The notes under the pieces: generated by a model | What the model saw: the letters and a program-made list of their open reading frames with translations, nothing else | Databases searched by the model: none | What the model was told of the DNA's origin: nothing | Assembly (NCBI GenBank): GCA_037969115.1 | Contig: JBBKWQ010000313.1 | Span: 1 to 55,321 of the forward strand | Origin: JBBKWQ01 sp037969115 | GTDB lineage: Bacteria > Actinomycetota > Acidimicrobiia > Acidimicrobiales > Ilumatobacteraceae | Direction: 5' to 3' | DNA length: 55,321 bases | Shown: piece by piece, positions 33,213 to 41,835 of the stretch | Position numbering within the stretch: position 1 is the stretch's first letter | How the letters are laid out: every line of letters begins with the position of its first letter | Program-made: the position numbers and the translations under genes

Positions 33213-34273
33213 CGCTTCTCCCCGGCCCGCGCGTGTCGGAGGTGATCGTGAAGCTGCTCGGCGATCATCAGCGGATCGAGGTCGCGCCACCGGCTGAGAT
33301 CGGCGAGCAGCCCTGGTCGTTCCGCTGCAACCGCGGCAGCCAGATGAGGTGTGTGGTTGATCTGGTACTCGGTGAGCAGAGTACTGAGCGCGAGTCGCGA
33401 CAAGACCAGTTCGGGAAGCAGCGCGATTTCATCGTCGCGCAACGGCACGTACCGGTCGAAACCCTCGGCGAGAACACCGAGCGCCTTGGATGGGTCGGGT
33501 TGATCACCGAGGAAGCTGGCACCGGAGATGCCGAGGTCGGCAACGAGCGCTGTGTCGACGAGGTCGCCGAAGTCGATCACTCCGGTCACGTGCTCGCTCT
33601 GCGCATGCGGTCGGATCAAGTTGCCGCGATGGCCGTCGTTGTGGATGACCTGTCGACGTGCGCCGCGCAGACGACGAGTCGCTTCCACCAGACGGGGCCG
33701 GCACGGCTCGACCACGGCGCGAGACTCCGCGGGCAAGTTCTCCCAGAGCTGCTCGGCGGCGAGCAGGCCACTGTCGAGCGCCCACGGCATGAAGTTCGAA
33801 GCAGCGGGATGTGCGAATTCGGCCAGCGCGCGGGCGAGACGACCCTGGAAGGCGCCGACACCTCGCAGACCGGTGAGCGAGAGCGACCCGGCCTCGTCGA
33901 ACGTGTCGCCGGGGAGGTACGTGAGTACCCGAACCAACATCTCCGCATCGGCCAGTTCGACCCGTGCGACGAGGCCCCCCTCACGAGTGCGGACCAGACG
34001 CGGAACCGGCAGCGTGGGGTCGGTCGACTCGATGTGAACCAGAGCACGACATTGGAACTCGATCGTCTCCGGATCCTCGCTCGGACTCGCCACCTTGAGT
34101 ACGAACTCGGTGGCGTCGGTCGTGGTGACGAGCACGTTCTGATCGCGTTCACCGCGCATCGGTGTGAGCGACCCTCGAATTCCGAAGAATTCACTCACCA
34201 CGCTGGTGAGGGTCTCGCTCGACAGTGCCGGTGGATCGAAGCGGAAGAAGTCCGGCCGCAGATTCCCCATCAT
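33209..34273 (-). CDS. APH-family kinase, hydroxylysine-kinase-like
   Basis: A 354-residue kinase. The N-lobe motif GERDQNVLVTTTDATEFVLK has the DQNxLV and Lys pattern of the human HYKK/AGPHD1 group; the catalytic loop is VIHNDGHRGNLI (His-Asn-Asp, then Asn) and the metal site GVIDFGDLVD. It would phosphorylate a hydroxylated amine such as 5-hydroxylysine or ethanolamine, giving the substrate for the lyase encoded next. Start ATG 34273 (a second ATG follows directly at 34270) sits at the conserved RPDFFRFDPP; the 100-codon upstream extension lies antisense to the divergent gene. Confidence 0.88.
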   Translation of the reverse strand: MMGNLRPDFFRFDPPALSSETLTSVVSEFFGIRGSLTPMRGERDQNVLVTTTDATEFVLKVASPSEDPETIEFQCRALVHIESTDPTLPVPRLVRTREGGLVARVELADAEMLVRVLTYLPGDTFDEAGSLSLTGLRGVGAFQGRLARALAEFAHPAASNFMPWALDSGLLAAEQLWENLPAESRAVVEPCRPRLVEATRRLRGARRQVIHNDGHRGNLIRPHAQSEHVTGVIDFGDLVDTALVADLGISGASFLGDQPDPSKALGVLAEGFDRYVPLRDDEIALLPELVLSRLALSTLLTEYQINHTPHLAAAVAAERPGLLADLSRWRDLDPLMIAEQLHDHLRHARAGEKR

Positions 34274-34353
34274 CGACGTTGCCCCAGCTTGCTCCCGATC
34301 GTGAAACTCGCGGACCTCCTCAAGCCGACCGAGGGTACGACCGATCTGACGAC

Positions 34354-34770
34354 ATGAGCAACAATTCGCACTTTCTCGCCGTGAACTCGGAACTGCTCCG
34401 GCGGAGTTTCGACGTCGACGACTTCCTGTCATCCGACGGACTCGAATGGTGTGGCGACACCTTCGAAACGGGATACGTGTTCCGCGAGCAGATCGATACC
34501 GTGATCTCACCACTGTTGTCGCCGAAGCTCCGAGCGGTGCTCGATGGCGAGGCGCAGACCGTCGCCGATCCATCCATCGACCTCCTGCGCCAGAACGAGG
34601 ACGGTGCCGAGATCATCGCATTCTCGCCAACCGAGTTCGCCGAGTTGCGCAGCGCTGTGAAAGTCGCCCTCGCATCGTCGAACTGGGGAACCTACGACGC
34701 CTACGAATGGCATGCTTTCGCCGAGAACGAGACCGCAGCCGATCTCTACGTACTGGTCGAGTTCGTGTGA
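34354..34770 (+). CDS. Small uncharacterised protein
   Basis: A 138-residue acidic, soluble protein of no recognised family. Aromatic and acidic patches (LEWCGDTFETGYVFREQID, then GTYDAYEWHAFAENETAAD) are spread along it. ATG 34354 gives a protein starting MSNNSHFLAVNSELL; an in-frame extension upstream overlaps the divergent kinase gene and was rejected. Codon bias and the open frame support a real gene; the function cannot be inferred. Confidence 0.7.
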   Translation: MSNNSHFLAVNSELLRRSFDVDDFLSSDGLEWCGDTFETGYVFREQIDTVISPLLSPKLRAVLDGEAQTVADPSIDLLRQNEDGAEIIAFSPTEFAELRSAVKVALASSNWGTYDAYEWHAFAENETAADLYVLVEFV

Positions 34771-34845
34771 TCACGAGCGTGCTGCACCCGAGATTCCGTC
34801 GAGGTGACGCGCGCGACACTCAGCCCATCGCCGAGTCGAAGTCGG

Positions 34846-35757
34846 TCACGGATTCGCCGCCACGAAACCGACCAACACGTTGGCCAGTTCGGAGCCCTTG
34901 TCTTCCTGGAGGAAGTGGCTGGCACCCTCGATCGTGGTGTGGGCCTGCCGCTGTGCGCCAGGCACCTTCGCGAGGAAGGGCTTTTCGCCGCCTTTGGTGA
35001 CCGGGTCGAGGTCGCTGAAGCAGCACAGGAACGGCTTGTCGAATTGTTCGAGCACGTTCCAGGCGGCCTTGTTGGCCGGCGCTTCCGGGTCGTCGGCGTT
35101 GGTCGGCACGTGCGACGGCCAGATACGAGCGCCGGCCTTGTACGTGTCGTCGGGGAACGGCGCGTCGTAGGCGGCGATGACGTCGGGCGACAGGGTGGTG
35201 GCGCATCCGCCGTCGATGATGTTGCCGATCGGGAAGTGCTCTGCCTCCTGCGAGAACTTCTGCCAGGCCAAGAACGCGTCGCTGGGCTTGCCCTCACCCG
35301 TCGGGAGCCCGGTGTTGCCGATGGCTACTCGGGCGAACCGGTCGGGTTGTGCGGTCACGAGCCGGAGCCCGATGAGCCCTCCCCAATCCTGGCCGAAGAA
35401 TGTGACGCCGTGCAGGTCGAGGTGATCGAACACGAGGCTCGACATCCAGGCCACATGACGGGCGTAGCTGTAGTCGGTCTGTTCGGTCGGCTTGTCGCTG
35501 CGACCGAATCCGACCTGATCGGGCACGATCACCCGATGACCGGCGGTCACGAGTGGCGGGATCATGTGCCGGTACAGATAGCTCCAGGACGGCTCGCCGT
35601 GCAGCAACAACACGACGGCTCCGTCATCGGGCCCTTCGTCGAGATAGTGCACGCGCATCGTGCCACCGTCGCCGTCGGGGATCGTGGCGTAGTGCGGTTC
35701 GAACGGATAGTCGGGAAGATCGACGAAGCGGTCGTCTGGGGTGCGGACGGTGTCCAT
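34846..35757 (-). CDS. Haloalkane dehalogenase (HLD-I-like)
   Basis: A 303-residue alpha/beta hydrolase that would cleave carbon-halogen bonds to give an alcohol and halide. HGEPSWSYLYR has Glu55 of the oxyanion region, the nucleophile is Asp124 with halide-binding Trp125 in FFGQDWGG, a cap Trp165 lies in AFLAWQKF, the acid is in CFSDLDPVTKG and the base His in EGASHFLQED. These match DhlA/DhmA numbering closely. No signal peptide, so cytosolic. It follows the metallo-beta-lactamase gene by 3 bases as the third gene of an operon with an arylsulfatase, which suggests use of organic pollutants or algal halogenated compounds. Confidence 0.94.
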   Translation of the reverse strand: MDTVRTPDDRFVDLPDYPFEPHYATIPDGDGGTMRVHYLDEGPDDGAVVLLLHGEPSWSYLYRHMIPPLVTAGHRVIVPDQVGFGRSDKPTEQTDYSYARHVAWMSSLVFDHLDLHGVTFFGQDWGGLIGLRLVTAQPDRFARVAIGNTGLPTGEGKPSDAFLAWQKFSQEAEHFPIGNIIDGGCATTLSPDVIAAYDAPFPDDTYKAGARIWPSHVPTNADDPEAPANKAAWNVLEQFDKPFLCCFSDLDPVTKGGEKPFLAKVPGAQRQAHTTIEGASHFLQEDKGSELANVLVGFVAANP

Positions 35758-35760
35758 GGG

Positions 35761-36624
35761 TCAAGCTCCTGGATGCTGGATTGGCGGAATGTCGATGCGG
35801 TGGAGGTCGTCGCCCAGCTCGATGGCGCCGTCGAAATGTGCGGCTGCCAGCTCGCGCCAATCATCTCCGCCCCCGGCTGGGATCGGCGGTACGTAATGCG
35901 TGAGCACGAGCGTGCCCACTCCGGCGCGGTTCGCGGTGATGGCGGCTTCCTCAGGAGATGAGTGGTAGTCGAGCGTGTCCTGCATTCGCTGGAGCGGGAT
36001 GTTGGCCACGACGTCTTTGCGGATTGCAGTGTGGATCAACGCGTCTGCTCCGTCGCACAGCCTGTCGAGTCCGTCACACGGCACCGTGTCGCCGGCCGCG
36101 ACGACCGAAGCACCCTCGTAGTCGAAGCGGAACCCCACGCTGGGTTCGACCGGCTTGTGATCGGTCGGTGCGCAGCGCACCGAGACCTGGCCGGGAAGGT
36201 GGACCGGGCCGTCGCTCACTTCGATCACCTCGATCGCCGGAGGCTCGACGAGGTCATGGTGGTGTGCGATGCGGTACCCGATGTCGGGGCCGAGCGACGC
36301 GAGGATGTGGTCGACGACGGCCTTGGTCCCCACCGGCCCGACGATCGTGAGCGGCGTTGGTTGGAATGTCATCACCCAGCGGGTCGTGATGACATCGTTG
36401 AGGTCGGTGATGTGGTCGCTGTGGAGATGGGTGAGCAACACCGCCGACAGGTTCGGCGCTCCGAGGCCGAGCGCAGCCAAGCGCATCAACACACCGCGGC
36501 CGGCGTCGACGAGGTAATGCTCGGCATCGACGCCCTCCCCGGCGGAGATCAGCGTGGCGGGTCCTGCCCGATCGGGACTGGGCATCGGACTTCCGGTACC
36601 CAGCAACGTGATGGTGAGGCTCAT
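35761..36624 (-). CDS. Metallo-beta-lactamase-fold hydrolase (RNase Z / arylsulfatase-like)
   Basis: A 287-residue MBL-fold enzyme. LTITLLGTGSPMPSPDRAG is the first strand and turn, the zinc motif is LLTHLHSDHITDL, later ligands are in APTDHKPVEPS and VVAAGDTVPC, and a final His is in LVLTHYVPP. It resembles the RNase Z / AtsA type-III arylsulfatase side of the superfamily. Given its position between a type I sulfatase and a dehalogenase, hydrolysis of a sulphate ester or cyclic ester is plausible but unproven. ATG 36624 overlaps the sulfatase stop as ATGA (36621-36624); the longer frame is antisense-like noise. Confidence 0.92.
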   Translation of the reverse strand: MSLTITLLGTGSPMPSPDRAGPATLISAGEGVDAEHYLVDAGRGVLMRLAALGLGAPNLSAVLLTHLHSDHITDLNDVITTRWVMTFQPTPLTIVGPVGTKAVVDHILASLGPDIGYRIAHHHDLVEPPAIEVIEVSDGPVHLPGQVSVRCAPTDHKPVEPSVGFRFDYEGASVVAAGDTVPCDGLDRLCDGADALIHTAIRKDVVANIPLQRMQDTLDYHSSPEEAAITANRAGVGTLVLTHYVPPIPAGGGDDWRELAAAHFDGAIELGDDLHRIDIPPIQHPGA

Positions 36625-38894
36625 TGCCTGCTCATCTCTGCGGCTGCTTCCGCCGCGAGCGCGTCGAGATCCTGCTTCGAGAGCAGTTGGATGACCACCT
36701 CGTGGAGTCGCCCGGAGAACGGGAACGGCGCCTCGTACCGGCTCGAGACGGCAGACCCGTGGTCGTAGGCGACGCTGGGACCCACCGACGAGATCATCCG
36801 CATGAACAGCGGAAGATCTGCCGACCCGGCCGACCGTCCGTTCACCTCCAACGACATCGACCCCGAACTGCCCTCGCCGTGGCGGAGCTTCGCAACCAGT
36901 GTCGACGTGCCCGCGGGGATCTCGACATCGGACTCGAGAATCGTGTGCGCGTCGAATGCGTTGTAGTCGATGACCAACCGATCGTTCTGCACGAAGACCG
37001 AGATCCCCGAGTTCTCGGTGCCGGTGGCGTAGAGCACTCCGTCCTGGCCCGCGTCGCGGGTGACCGTGGCGGTGAGGTTGCAGCTGTGCCCACCGATCGG
37101 TGCAGCGGCCTGGGCGGGCATCGGCGACATCGGGGGCCGATAGACGTAGCGCCGCTCGGGTGGATGCGGAGAATTCGCGCGGAAACGTGCGCCGAACAAC
37201 TCGAGCAACCGATCGTCGAGCGGCAACACTCCGTGACGTTCGGCTTCTTTCCACCACAGTTCGGCCAGTTCGGCGAGTTTGTCGGGTTCCTGCTCGGCGA
37301 GATCGTTGCATTCCGACCAGTCCTCGGTGAGGTGATAGAGCTCCCACGGCTCGGTCTCGTAGTCCGTCCCCTGCGTGTGTTTGCACACCGCCTTCCACTC
37401 ACCGGCGACGAGTGCCCGGCTGCCTGCCATCTCGAAGTACTGCAGGGAGTTCGTGGCCGGCGCCGCAGGGTCGGCCAAGACCGACACGAACGAGTGTCCG
37501 GTGACTGGAAGCTGGTCGAGCCCGCGATACGTGTCGGGTGGCGTGACGCCGACGAGGTCGTAGATGGTCGGCGCGACGTCGGCAGCATTGACGAACTGAT
37601 CCCGCTTCGTGCCGGTCTGATCGCTCGCGACGCGCCCCGGGGCATGGACGACCATCGGGACGTGTACGCCACCTTCATGGGTGTTCTGCTTGTACCACTT
37701 GAACGGCGAGTTGCCGCACTGCGCCCAGCCCCAGGGATAGTTGGTGTGGCTGTGAGGGCCGCCGATGTCGTCGATCTTGGCGATTGCTTCGTCGGGGGTC
37801 TCGAAGATTCCGTTGAAGAACTTCATCTCGTGCATCACGCCGAATGGGCCGCCTTCCTGCGAGGCACCGTTGTCGGCGAGCACGATGAACACGGTGTTGT
37901 CGAGTTGGCCCAGGCCGCGCAGTCCATCGACGAGGCGACCGATCTGGTCGTCGGTGTGATCGAGGAAGGCCGCGAACGCCTCCTGCAGACGGCAAGCGAG
38001 CCGCTGCTGGTTCTCGGGAAGATCGTCCCACGCGTCGACACCCGGGTTGCGCGGCGCCAGTTGCGTGCCTGCCGGAATGACACCGAGCTCGAGTTGACGT
38101 TCGTACCAGCGTTGACGAACGACGTCCCAGCCCTCGTCGTAGCGGCCGCGGTACTTGTCGCGGTAACGGGCGGGCGCTTGGTGTGGCGCGTGGGTGGCCC
38201 CGAACGGCACGTATGCGAAGAACGGCCGATCGGGACGCACGCCCTTCGAGTCGGAGACCATCTTCAGGAGCTGATCGATCAGGTCCTCGGAGATGTGGTA
38301 TCCGTCGTCCGGCTTCGCCGGCGGGTCGATCGGGTGGTTGTCGCAGACGAGATCGGGGTGGAACTGGTCGGTTTCTCCTTCGAGGAACCCGTAGAACCGG
38401 TCGAAGCCTCGGGCCAGCGGCCACTGGTCGAACGGGCCTGCCGCTGAACACTGGTCCATCGGCGCCAAATGCCACTTGCCGACGCAGAACGTGGCATAAC
38501 CCTCGGAACGCAGTACCTCTGCCACGGTCGCTGCGTGGTTGCTGATATGGCCGAGCTGGTGGGGGAACCCGGTCTGGAAGTTCGACAGGATCCGCATACC
38601 GACGGCGTGTTGCGAACGTCCTGTGAGCAGGGAGGCTCGTGTGGGAGAACAGAGCGGCGTGACGTGGAAGTTGGTGAACTGCAGTCCGTCGGCGGCGAGC
38701 GCGTCGACGTTGGCGGTGTCGATGTCGGACCCGTAACACCCGAACTGGGCGAATCCGGTGTCGTCGAGCAACACGAGCACGACGTTGGGCGCATCGTCGC
38801 CGGGGTGCGCCGGCTCACGGAACGACGGTTCGGATTCCGCGATGGTCCGGCCGATGCGGCCCTCGAAGCTTGCTGACTCTGGTGTTGCCGGCAT
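36621..38894 (-). CDS. Arylsulfatase (type I, formylglycine-dependent)
   Basis: A 757-residue sulfatase. The metal-binding start VVLVLLDDTGFAQFGCYG is followed by the formylglycine motif CSPTRASLLTGR (Cys82), which needs a maturase, and by HEGGVHVPMVVHAPGR and FVNAADVAPTIYDLVG. The last 150 residues form a beta-rich C-terminal domain typical of large arylsulfatases. No signal peptide is visible, so the enzyme is probably cytosolic and acts on imported aryl or alkyl sulphates. ATG 38894 is preceded by GGGAGG; TAGATT about 25 bases upstream is a possible -10. It heads the operon with the MBL and dehalogenase genes. Confidence 0.95.
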   Translation of the reverse strand: MPATPESASFEGRIGRTIAESEPSFREPAHPGDDAPNVVLVLLDDTGFAQFGCYGSDIDTANVDALAADGLQFTNFHVTPLCSPTRASLLTGRSQHAVGMRILSNFQTGFPHQLGHISNHAATVAEVLRSEGYATFCVGKWHLAPMDQCSAAGPFDQWPLARGFDRFYGFLEGETDQFHPDLVCDNHPIDPPAKPDDGYHISEDLIDQLLKMVSDSKGVRPDRPFFAYVPFGATHAPHQAPARYRDKYRGRYDEGWDVVRQRWYERQLELGVIPAGTQLAPRNPGVDAWDDLPENQQRLACRLQEAFAAFLDHTDDQIGRLVDGLRGLGQLDNTVFIVLADNGASQEGGPFGVMHEMKFFNGIFETPDEAIAKIDDIGGPHSHTNYPWGWAQCGNSPFKWYKQNTHEGGVHVPMVVHAPGRVASDQTGTKRDQFVNAADVAPTIYDLVGVTPPDTYRGLDQLPVTGHSFVSVLADPAAPATNSLQYFEMAGSRALVAGEWKAVCKHTQGTDYETEPWELYHLTEDWSECNDLAEQEPDKLAELAELWWKEAERHGVLPLDDRLLELFGARFRANSPHPPERRYVYRPPMSPMPAQAAAPIGGHSCNLTATVTRDAGQDGVLYATGTENSGISVFVQNDRLVIDYNAFDAHTILESDVEIPAGTSTLVAKLRHGEGSSGSMSLEVNGRSAGSADLPLFMRMISSVGPSVAYDHGSAVSSRYEAPFPFSGRLHEVVIQLLSKQDLDALAAEAAAEMSRQ

Positions 38895-38904
38895 GGCAGC
38901 CTCC

Positions 38905-38934
38905 CTCGACGGTCGAATCTATGTGTTCGTCGAG
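38905..38934. promoter_or_regulatory. Inverted repeat upstream of the sulfatase operon
   Basis: Perfect 7-base arms CTCGACG (38905-38911) and CGTCGAG (38928-38934), 16 bases apart, flank the TAGATT (-10-like, minus strand) of the arylsulfatase gene. A regulator, perhaps the neighbouring TetR protein, could bind here; no experimental or comparative support. Confidence 0.3.
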
Positions 38935-39015
38935 TGAGACCTGGCATCTGAACCGACGGCGCGGAGTTGTTCGCCGGCGGTTGTTCTCAACTCATCCTGA
39001 CGGCGTCGAGACACG

Positions 39016-39576
39016 TCAGCGGAAGACGATTTCCTCGCAGCGGTCGATGCTGCGGTCGATCGATGGGCGGTCGAGGATCAGGATCGATGTCAGCCACATG
39101 CCGTTCTGGATGATCAGCACGTCGGCGGCACGCCGCTCGACTTCCCCATCATCGAGGTCGGGACGCGCTTCGCGGATCAGCGTGCCGAGGCCGTCTCGGT
39201 AGCGCCGCTGTGCGTCGTGGTTGATCTGGGCGAAGAGTTCGTCGACGGGCGCGAGCGACCACAACTGGAGCCGGAGGCCCAGGTAGTCGGGACGGAGGAA
39301 TTCATCGTCGGCAACCCGGCGGAGGGCGTGTCGGAGCTGAGCCTGCGCGGCGAGTCCGTCGACAGGCGCGACCAGTTCGGCATCCTGTGCACCGATGTGG
39401 CGCAGGGCCGCGCCGATCAACGACCGCTTGTCGTCGAAGTAGTAGTTCATGAGTCCGAGAGCCACCCCGGCCTCTCGTGCGACGGCCCGCATGCTGACGC
39501 CGGAGATGCCGTCCCTCGCCAACACGGCGAGGACCCCGTCGAGGATCTGTTGCTCCTTGTCGTTCATCTGCGTCAT
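39016..39576 (-). CDS. TetR-family transcriptional regulator
   Basis: A 186-residue repressor-type regulator. The helix-turn-helix sits at residues 25-50 (GVSMRAVAREAGVALGLMNYYFDDKRSL), with the family's GLMNYYFDDK. The ligand-binding half is all-helical and typical in length. It lies 121 bases upstream of the arylsulfatase operon in the same direction, and a GCGGTC-N6-GACCGC repeat lies upstream of it (39651-39668). It is the best local candidate to control the sulfatase operon; the ligand is unknown. Confidence 0.92.
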   Translation of the reverse strand: MTQMNDKEQQILDGVLAVLARDGISGVSMRAVAREAGVALGLMNYYFDDKRSLIGAALRHIGAQDAELVAPVDGLAAQAQLRHALRRVADDEFLRPDYLGLRLQLWSLAPVDELFAQINHDAQRRYRDGLGTLIREARPDLDDGEVERRAADVLIIQNGMWLTSILILDRPSIDRSIDRCEEIVFR

Positions 39577-39650
39577 GTCACGGCGACTCGCCTGATGGGT
39601 CGGGCCCTGAGTTCCGTGAATGGAGACGAGACACCGATCGGGCCACCATA

Positions 39651-39668
39651 GCGGTCGGTTCGGACCGC
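39651..39668. promoter_or_regulatory. Inverted repeat upstream of the TetR gene
   Basis: GCGGTC (39651-39656) and GACCGC (39663-39668) with a 6-base spacer, next to TATGGT on the minus strand. It could be an autoregulatory operator for the TetR gene, or a stem that ends the cox operon transcript, whose last gene stops at 39691 on the same strand just upstream. Confidence 0.3.
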
Positions 39669-39690
39669 AATTCCACGTCGAGGGACCCGC

Positions 39691-40920
39691 TCACGCAGCG
39701 ATGATCGCCGCGATCACGTCATGCATCGACCGGCCGGTGTCGCCGGCGAGGAAGCGATCGCAATATGGAAGCGCCGCTGACATTCCGCCGGTTCGAGGTT
39801 CGAAGCCGGCGGCAGCCGCCCGAGGATTGACCCAGACGACGCGATGGGCGAGCAACGAGAGGCGCTTCATGCTGCGCTCGAGTTGCTCGGGTTCGTCGGA
39901 ATCCCATCCGTCGCTACAGATCACGACGACTGCACCGCGTACGCACGTGCTCCAGGTGCGATGGCGCAGCAGCGTCCGGAGGCTCGTCGCCACGCGTGTT
40001 CCCGAGAACCGGTCGCCCACGGTGTCGCTCATGTGCTCGATCGCCTCCTCGGCCGAACGCAGACGGATCGTCGCGGTGACGCGACTCAGGTCGGTGGCGA
40101 ACGCGAACACTTCGGCTCGGTGATTGACGGCGAGTGGCCGCGTCAGATGGAGGTACGCGCGGGCGTAGGTCTCCATCGAGCCGCTGACATCGAGAAGAAC
40201 GACAACCGGTCGCGGTTGATGCCGGGGTCGGGTGTGTACCAGTGTCACGAGGTCGCCGCCCGTTGCCATGGAACGCCGCATGCTGCGGCGCAGCGACAGC
40301 GGACCTCGCGAGCGTGCTGCCTGTCGTCGACGGGACTTCCGCAACGGCCACTGCGGAATCGCTGCTTCGAGCAGTACTCCGACGCGTTCGAGCTCGAGGT
40401 CGTCGAGTTCGTCGAACCGTCGATCCATGTCGGACGCGATGGCAGACGGCCGGAGTTCCGGAATCGCAGTGTCGTCCTCAGCGGCGTTCTCGTCGGTCAC
40501 GTCCTCGAACGTCACCGATGGCAGCGTCGCCCACGGCAGCGCGGACGCCGAGCTCGCCTCGCCGTCGAGTCGGGAGCCGACGGGGAGCAGCCGGTCGTCT
40601 TCAGCGCTTTGATCGACTCGCTGCTGACCACGCCGGTCGGTCGGCAGGCGACCCATCTCGCTCCCGAAGACGGCGTCGAAGACCGCATCGAAGATGGCCA
40701 GTTCGTTGCGTCCGCTCGCGTAGGAGACGCGGGTCAGCCAATAGAGCTCGGCGAGTGTCAGAGCGGTGATCGTCTGGAGCCCGGCGGCGCAACGCTCGAT
40801 CGCCGGAAACGTCACGTCCAGACCGGCACGGCGGAGCCGATCGGCGAAGGCGGCGGCGAACACGGCGCGGTCGACGCCGGCGAAGAGGGTGCCTGCTTCT
40901 GCGACGCCTGGCGTCGTCAC
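39691..40920 (-). CDS. coxE: CoxE-like von Willebrand factor A domain protein
   Basis: A 409-residue protein. The C-terminal vWA domain has the metal-ion adhesion site DVSGSME (Asp244, Ser246, Ser248) and the later Thr/Asp region in SGTRVATSL and ICSDGWDSDEP. The N-terminal half is helical. CoxE works with the MoxR ATPase CoxD in maturing the Mo-Cu active site of CO dehydrogenase. GTG 40920 overlaps the coxD stop as GTGA (40917-40920), which fixes the start; the longer frame upstream is antisense to nothing but lies inside coxD in another phase. It is the last gene of the cox operon. Confidence 0.89.
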   Translation of the reverse strand: MTTPGVAEAGTLFAGVDRAVFAAAFADRLRRAGLDVTFPAIERCAAGLQTITALTLAELYWLTRVSYASGRNELAIFDAVFDAVFGSEMGRLPTDRRGQQRVDQSAEDDRLLPVGSRLDGEASSASALPWATLPSVTFEDVTDENAAEDDTAIPELRPSAIASDMDRRFDELDDLELERVGVLLEAAIPQWPLRKSRRRQAARSRGPLSLRRSMRRSMATGGDLVTLVHTRPRHQPRPVVVLLDVSGSMETYARAYLHLTRPLAVNHRAEVFAFATDLSRVTATIRLRSAEEAIEHMSDTVGDRFSGTRVATSLRTLLRHRTWSTCVRGAVVVICSDGWDSDEPEQLERSMKRLSLLAHRVVWVNPRAAAAGFEPRTGGMSAALPYCDRFLAGDTGRSMHDVIAAIIAA

Positions 40921-41831
40921 TGGCGCCCGCCACCACCGTCGACCGCAGGTGCCGACACCCCGTTCCGGCGCACGACTGCTGCGCGCACCGCTTCGGCATC
41001 GTCGGGAGTCTTGGCGATCGAGCCGATGGTGGCCTGCGCCGCGGCATCGTCGAGATCGGAGATCCCGAGCGTATGGAGCGCGTTCACCCAGTCGATCGCC
41101 TCGGCCAGGCCGGGGGGTTTGTCGAGATCGAGGGTGCGTGCCGACGACACGAATGCCGTCGCGGCGTCGATCAACGACGTGGACGCACCGGGGATCCGGC
41201 GACGCACGATAGCGGCGGCGCGCTCGACCGTCGGGTACTCGATCCAGTGGTAGTAGCACCGCCGCTTCAGCGCGTCGTGGAGCTCGCGGCTCCGGTTCGA
41301 CGTCAGGATCACGATCGGCGGTCGTGCAGCCGAGAACGTGCCGAGTTCGGGCACCGTGACCGACGACTCGCCGAGGAACTCGAGCAGGAGCGCCTCGAAC
41401 TCGTCGTCGGACCGGTCGATCTCGTCGATCAGCAAGACCGCGGGAACCTCACCGGAGTGGCGAACTGCCTTGAGCAACGGCCGGTCGAGCAAGTAGTCAC
41501 TCGTGAAGAGGTCGGTGGCTGCGATCTCGTCGGCGTTCGATTCGGCCAGGCGAATCGCCAGCATCTGGCGTGGATAGTTCCACTCGTACAGCGCCTCCGA
41601 CGCCGTGATCCCCTCGTAGCACTGCAACCTGATCAGTGGCGTGTGCAGTGCCTGCGCCAACGCCTTGGCCGCGGTGGTCTTACCCACCCCTGGTTCGCCT
41701 TCGAGCAACAATGGCTGGCCGAGCTGCATCGCCAGGAACAGCGCCATCGAGAGACCGTCGTCGACCAAGTAGTCGACTTCGTCGAGTGTCGAACGCATCT
41801 CGGCGAGCGTTGGAATGGTGCCGTCGGGCAT
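40917..41831 (-). CDS. coxD: CoxD-like MoxR-type AAA+ ATPase
   Basis: A 304-residue AAA+ chaperone. Walker A is GEPGVGKTTA (Lys51), Walker B is VLLIDEIDRSDDEFE (about residues 133-145), sensor 1 is VILTSNRSRELHDA and the arginine region is LKRRCYYHWIEYPT, all standard for MoxR/NorQ-type ATPases. In Oligotropha CoxD helps insert sulphur and copper into CO dehydrogenase. It starts 4 bases after the XdhC-type gene and is coupled to coxE. Confidence 0.92.
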   Translation of the reverse strand: MPDGTIPTLAEMRSTLDEVDYLVDDGLSMALFLAMQLGQPLLLEGEPGVGKTTAAKALAQALHTPLIRLQCYEGITASEALYEWNYPRQMLAIRLAESNADEIAATDLFTSDYLLDRPLLKAVRHSGEVPAVLLIDEIDRSDDEFEALLLEFLGESSVTVPELGTFSAARPPIVILTSNRSRELHDALKRRCYYHWIEYPTVERAAAIVRRRIPGASTSLIDAATAFVSSARTLDLDKPPGLAEAIDWVNALHTLGISDLDDAAAQATIGSIAKTPDDAEAVRAAVVRRNGVSAPAVDGGGGRQ

Positions 41832-41835
41832 ACGG

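Noticed and set aside
36624..38447. 607-codon open frame on the plus strand
   Set aside because: Antisense to the arylsulfatase gene, no recognisable domain.
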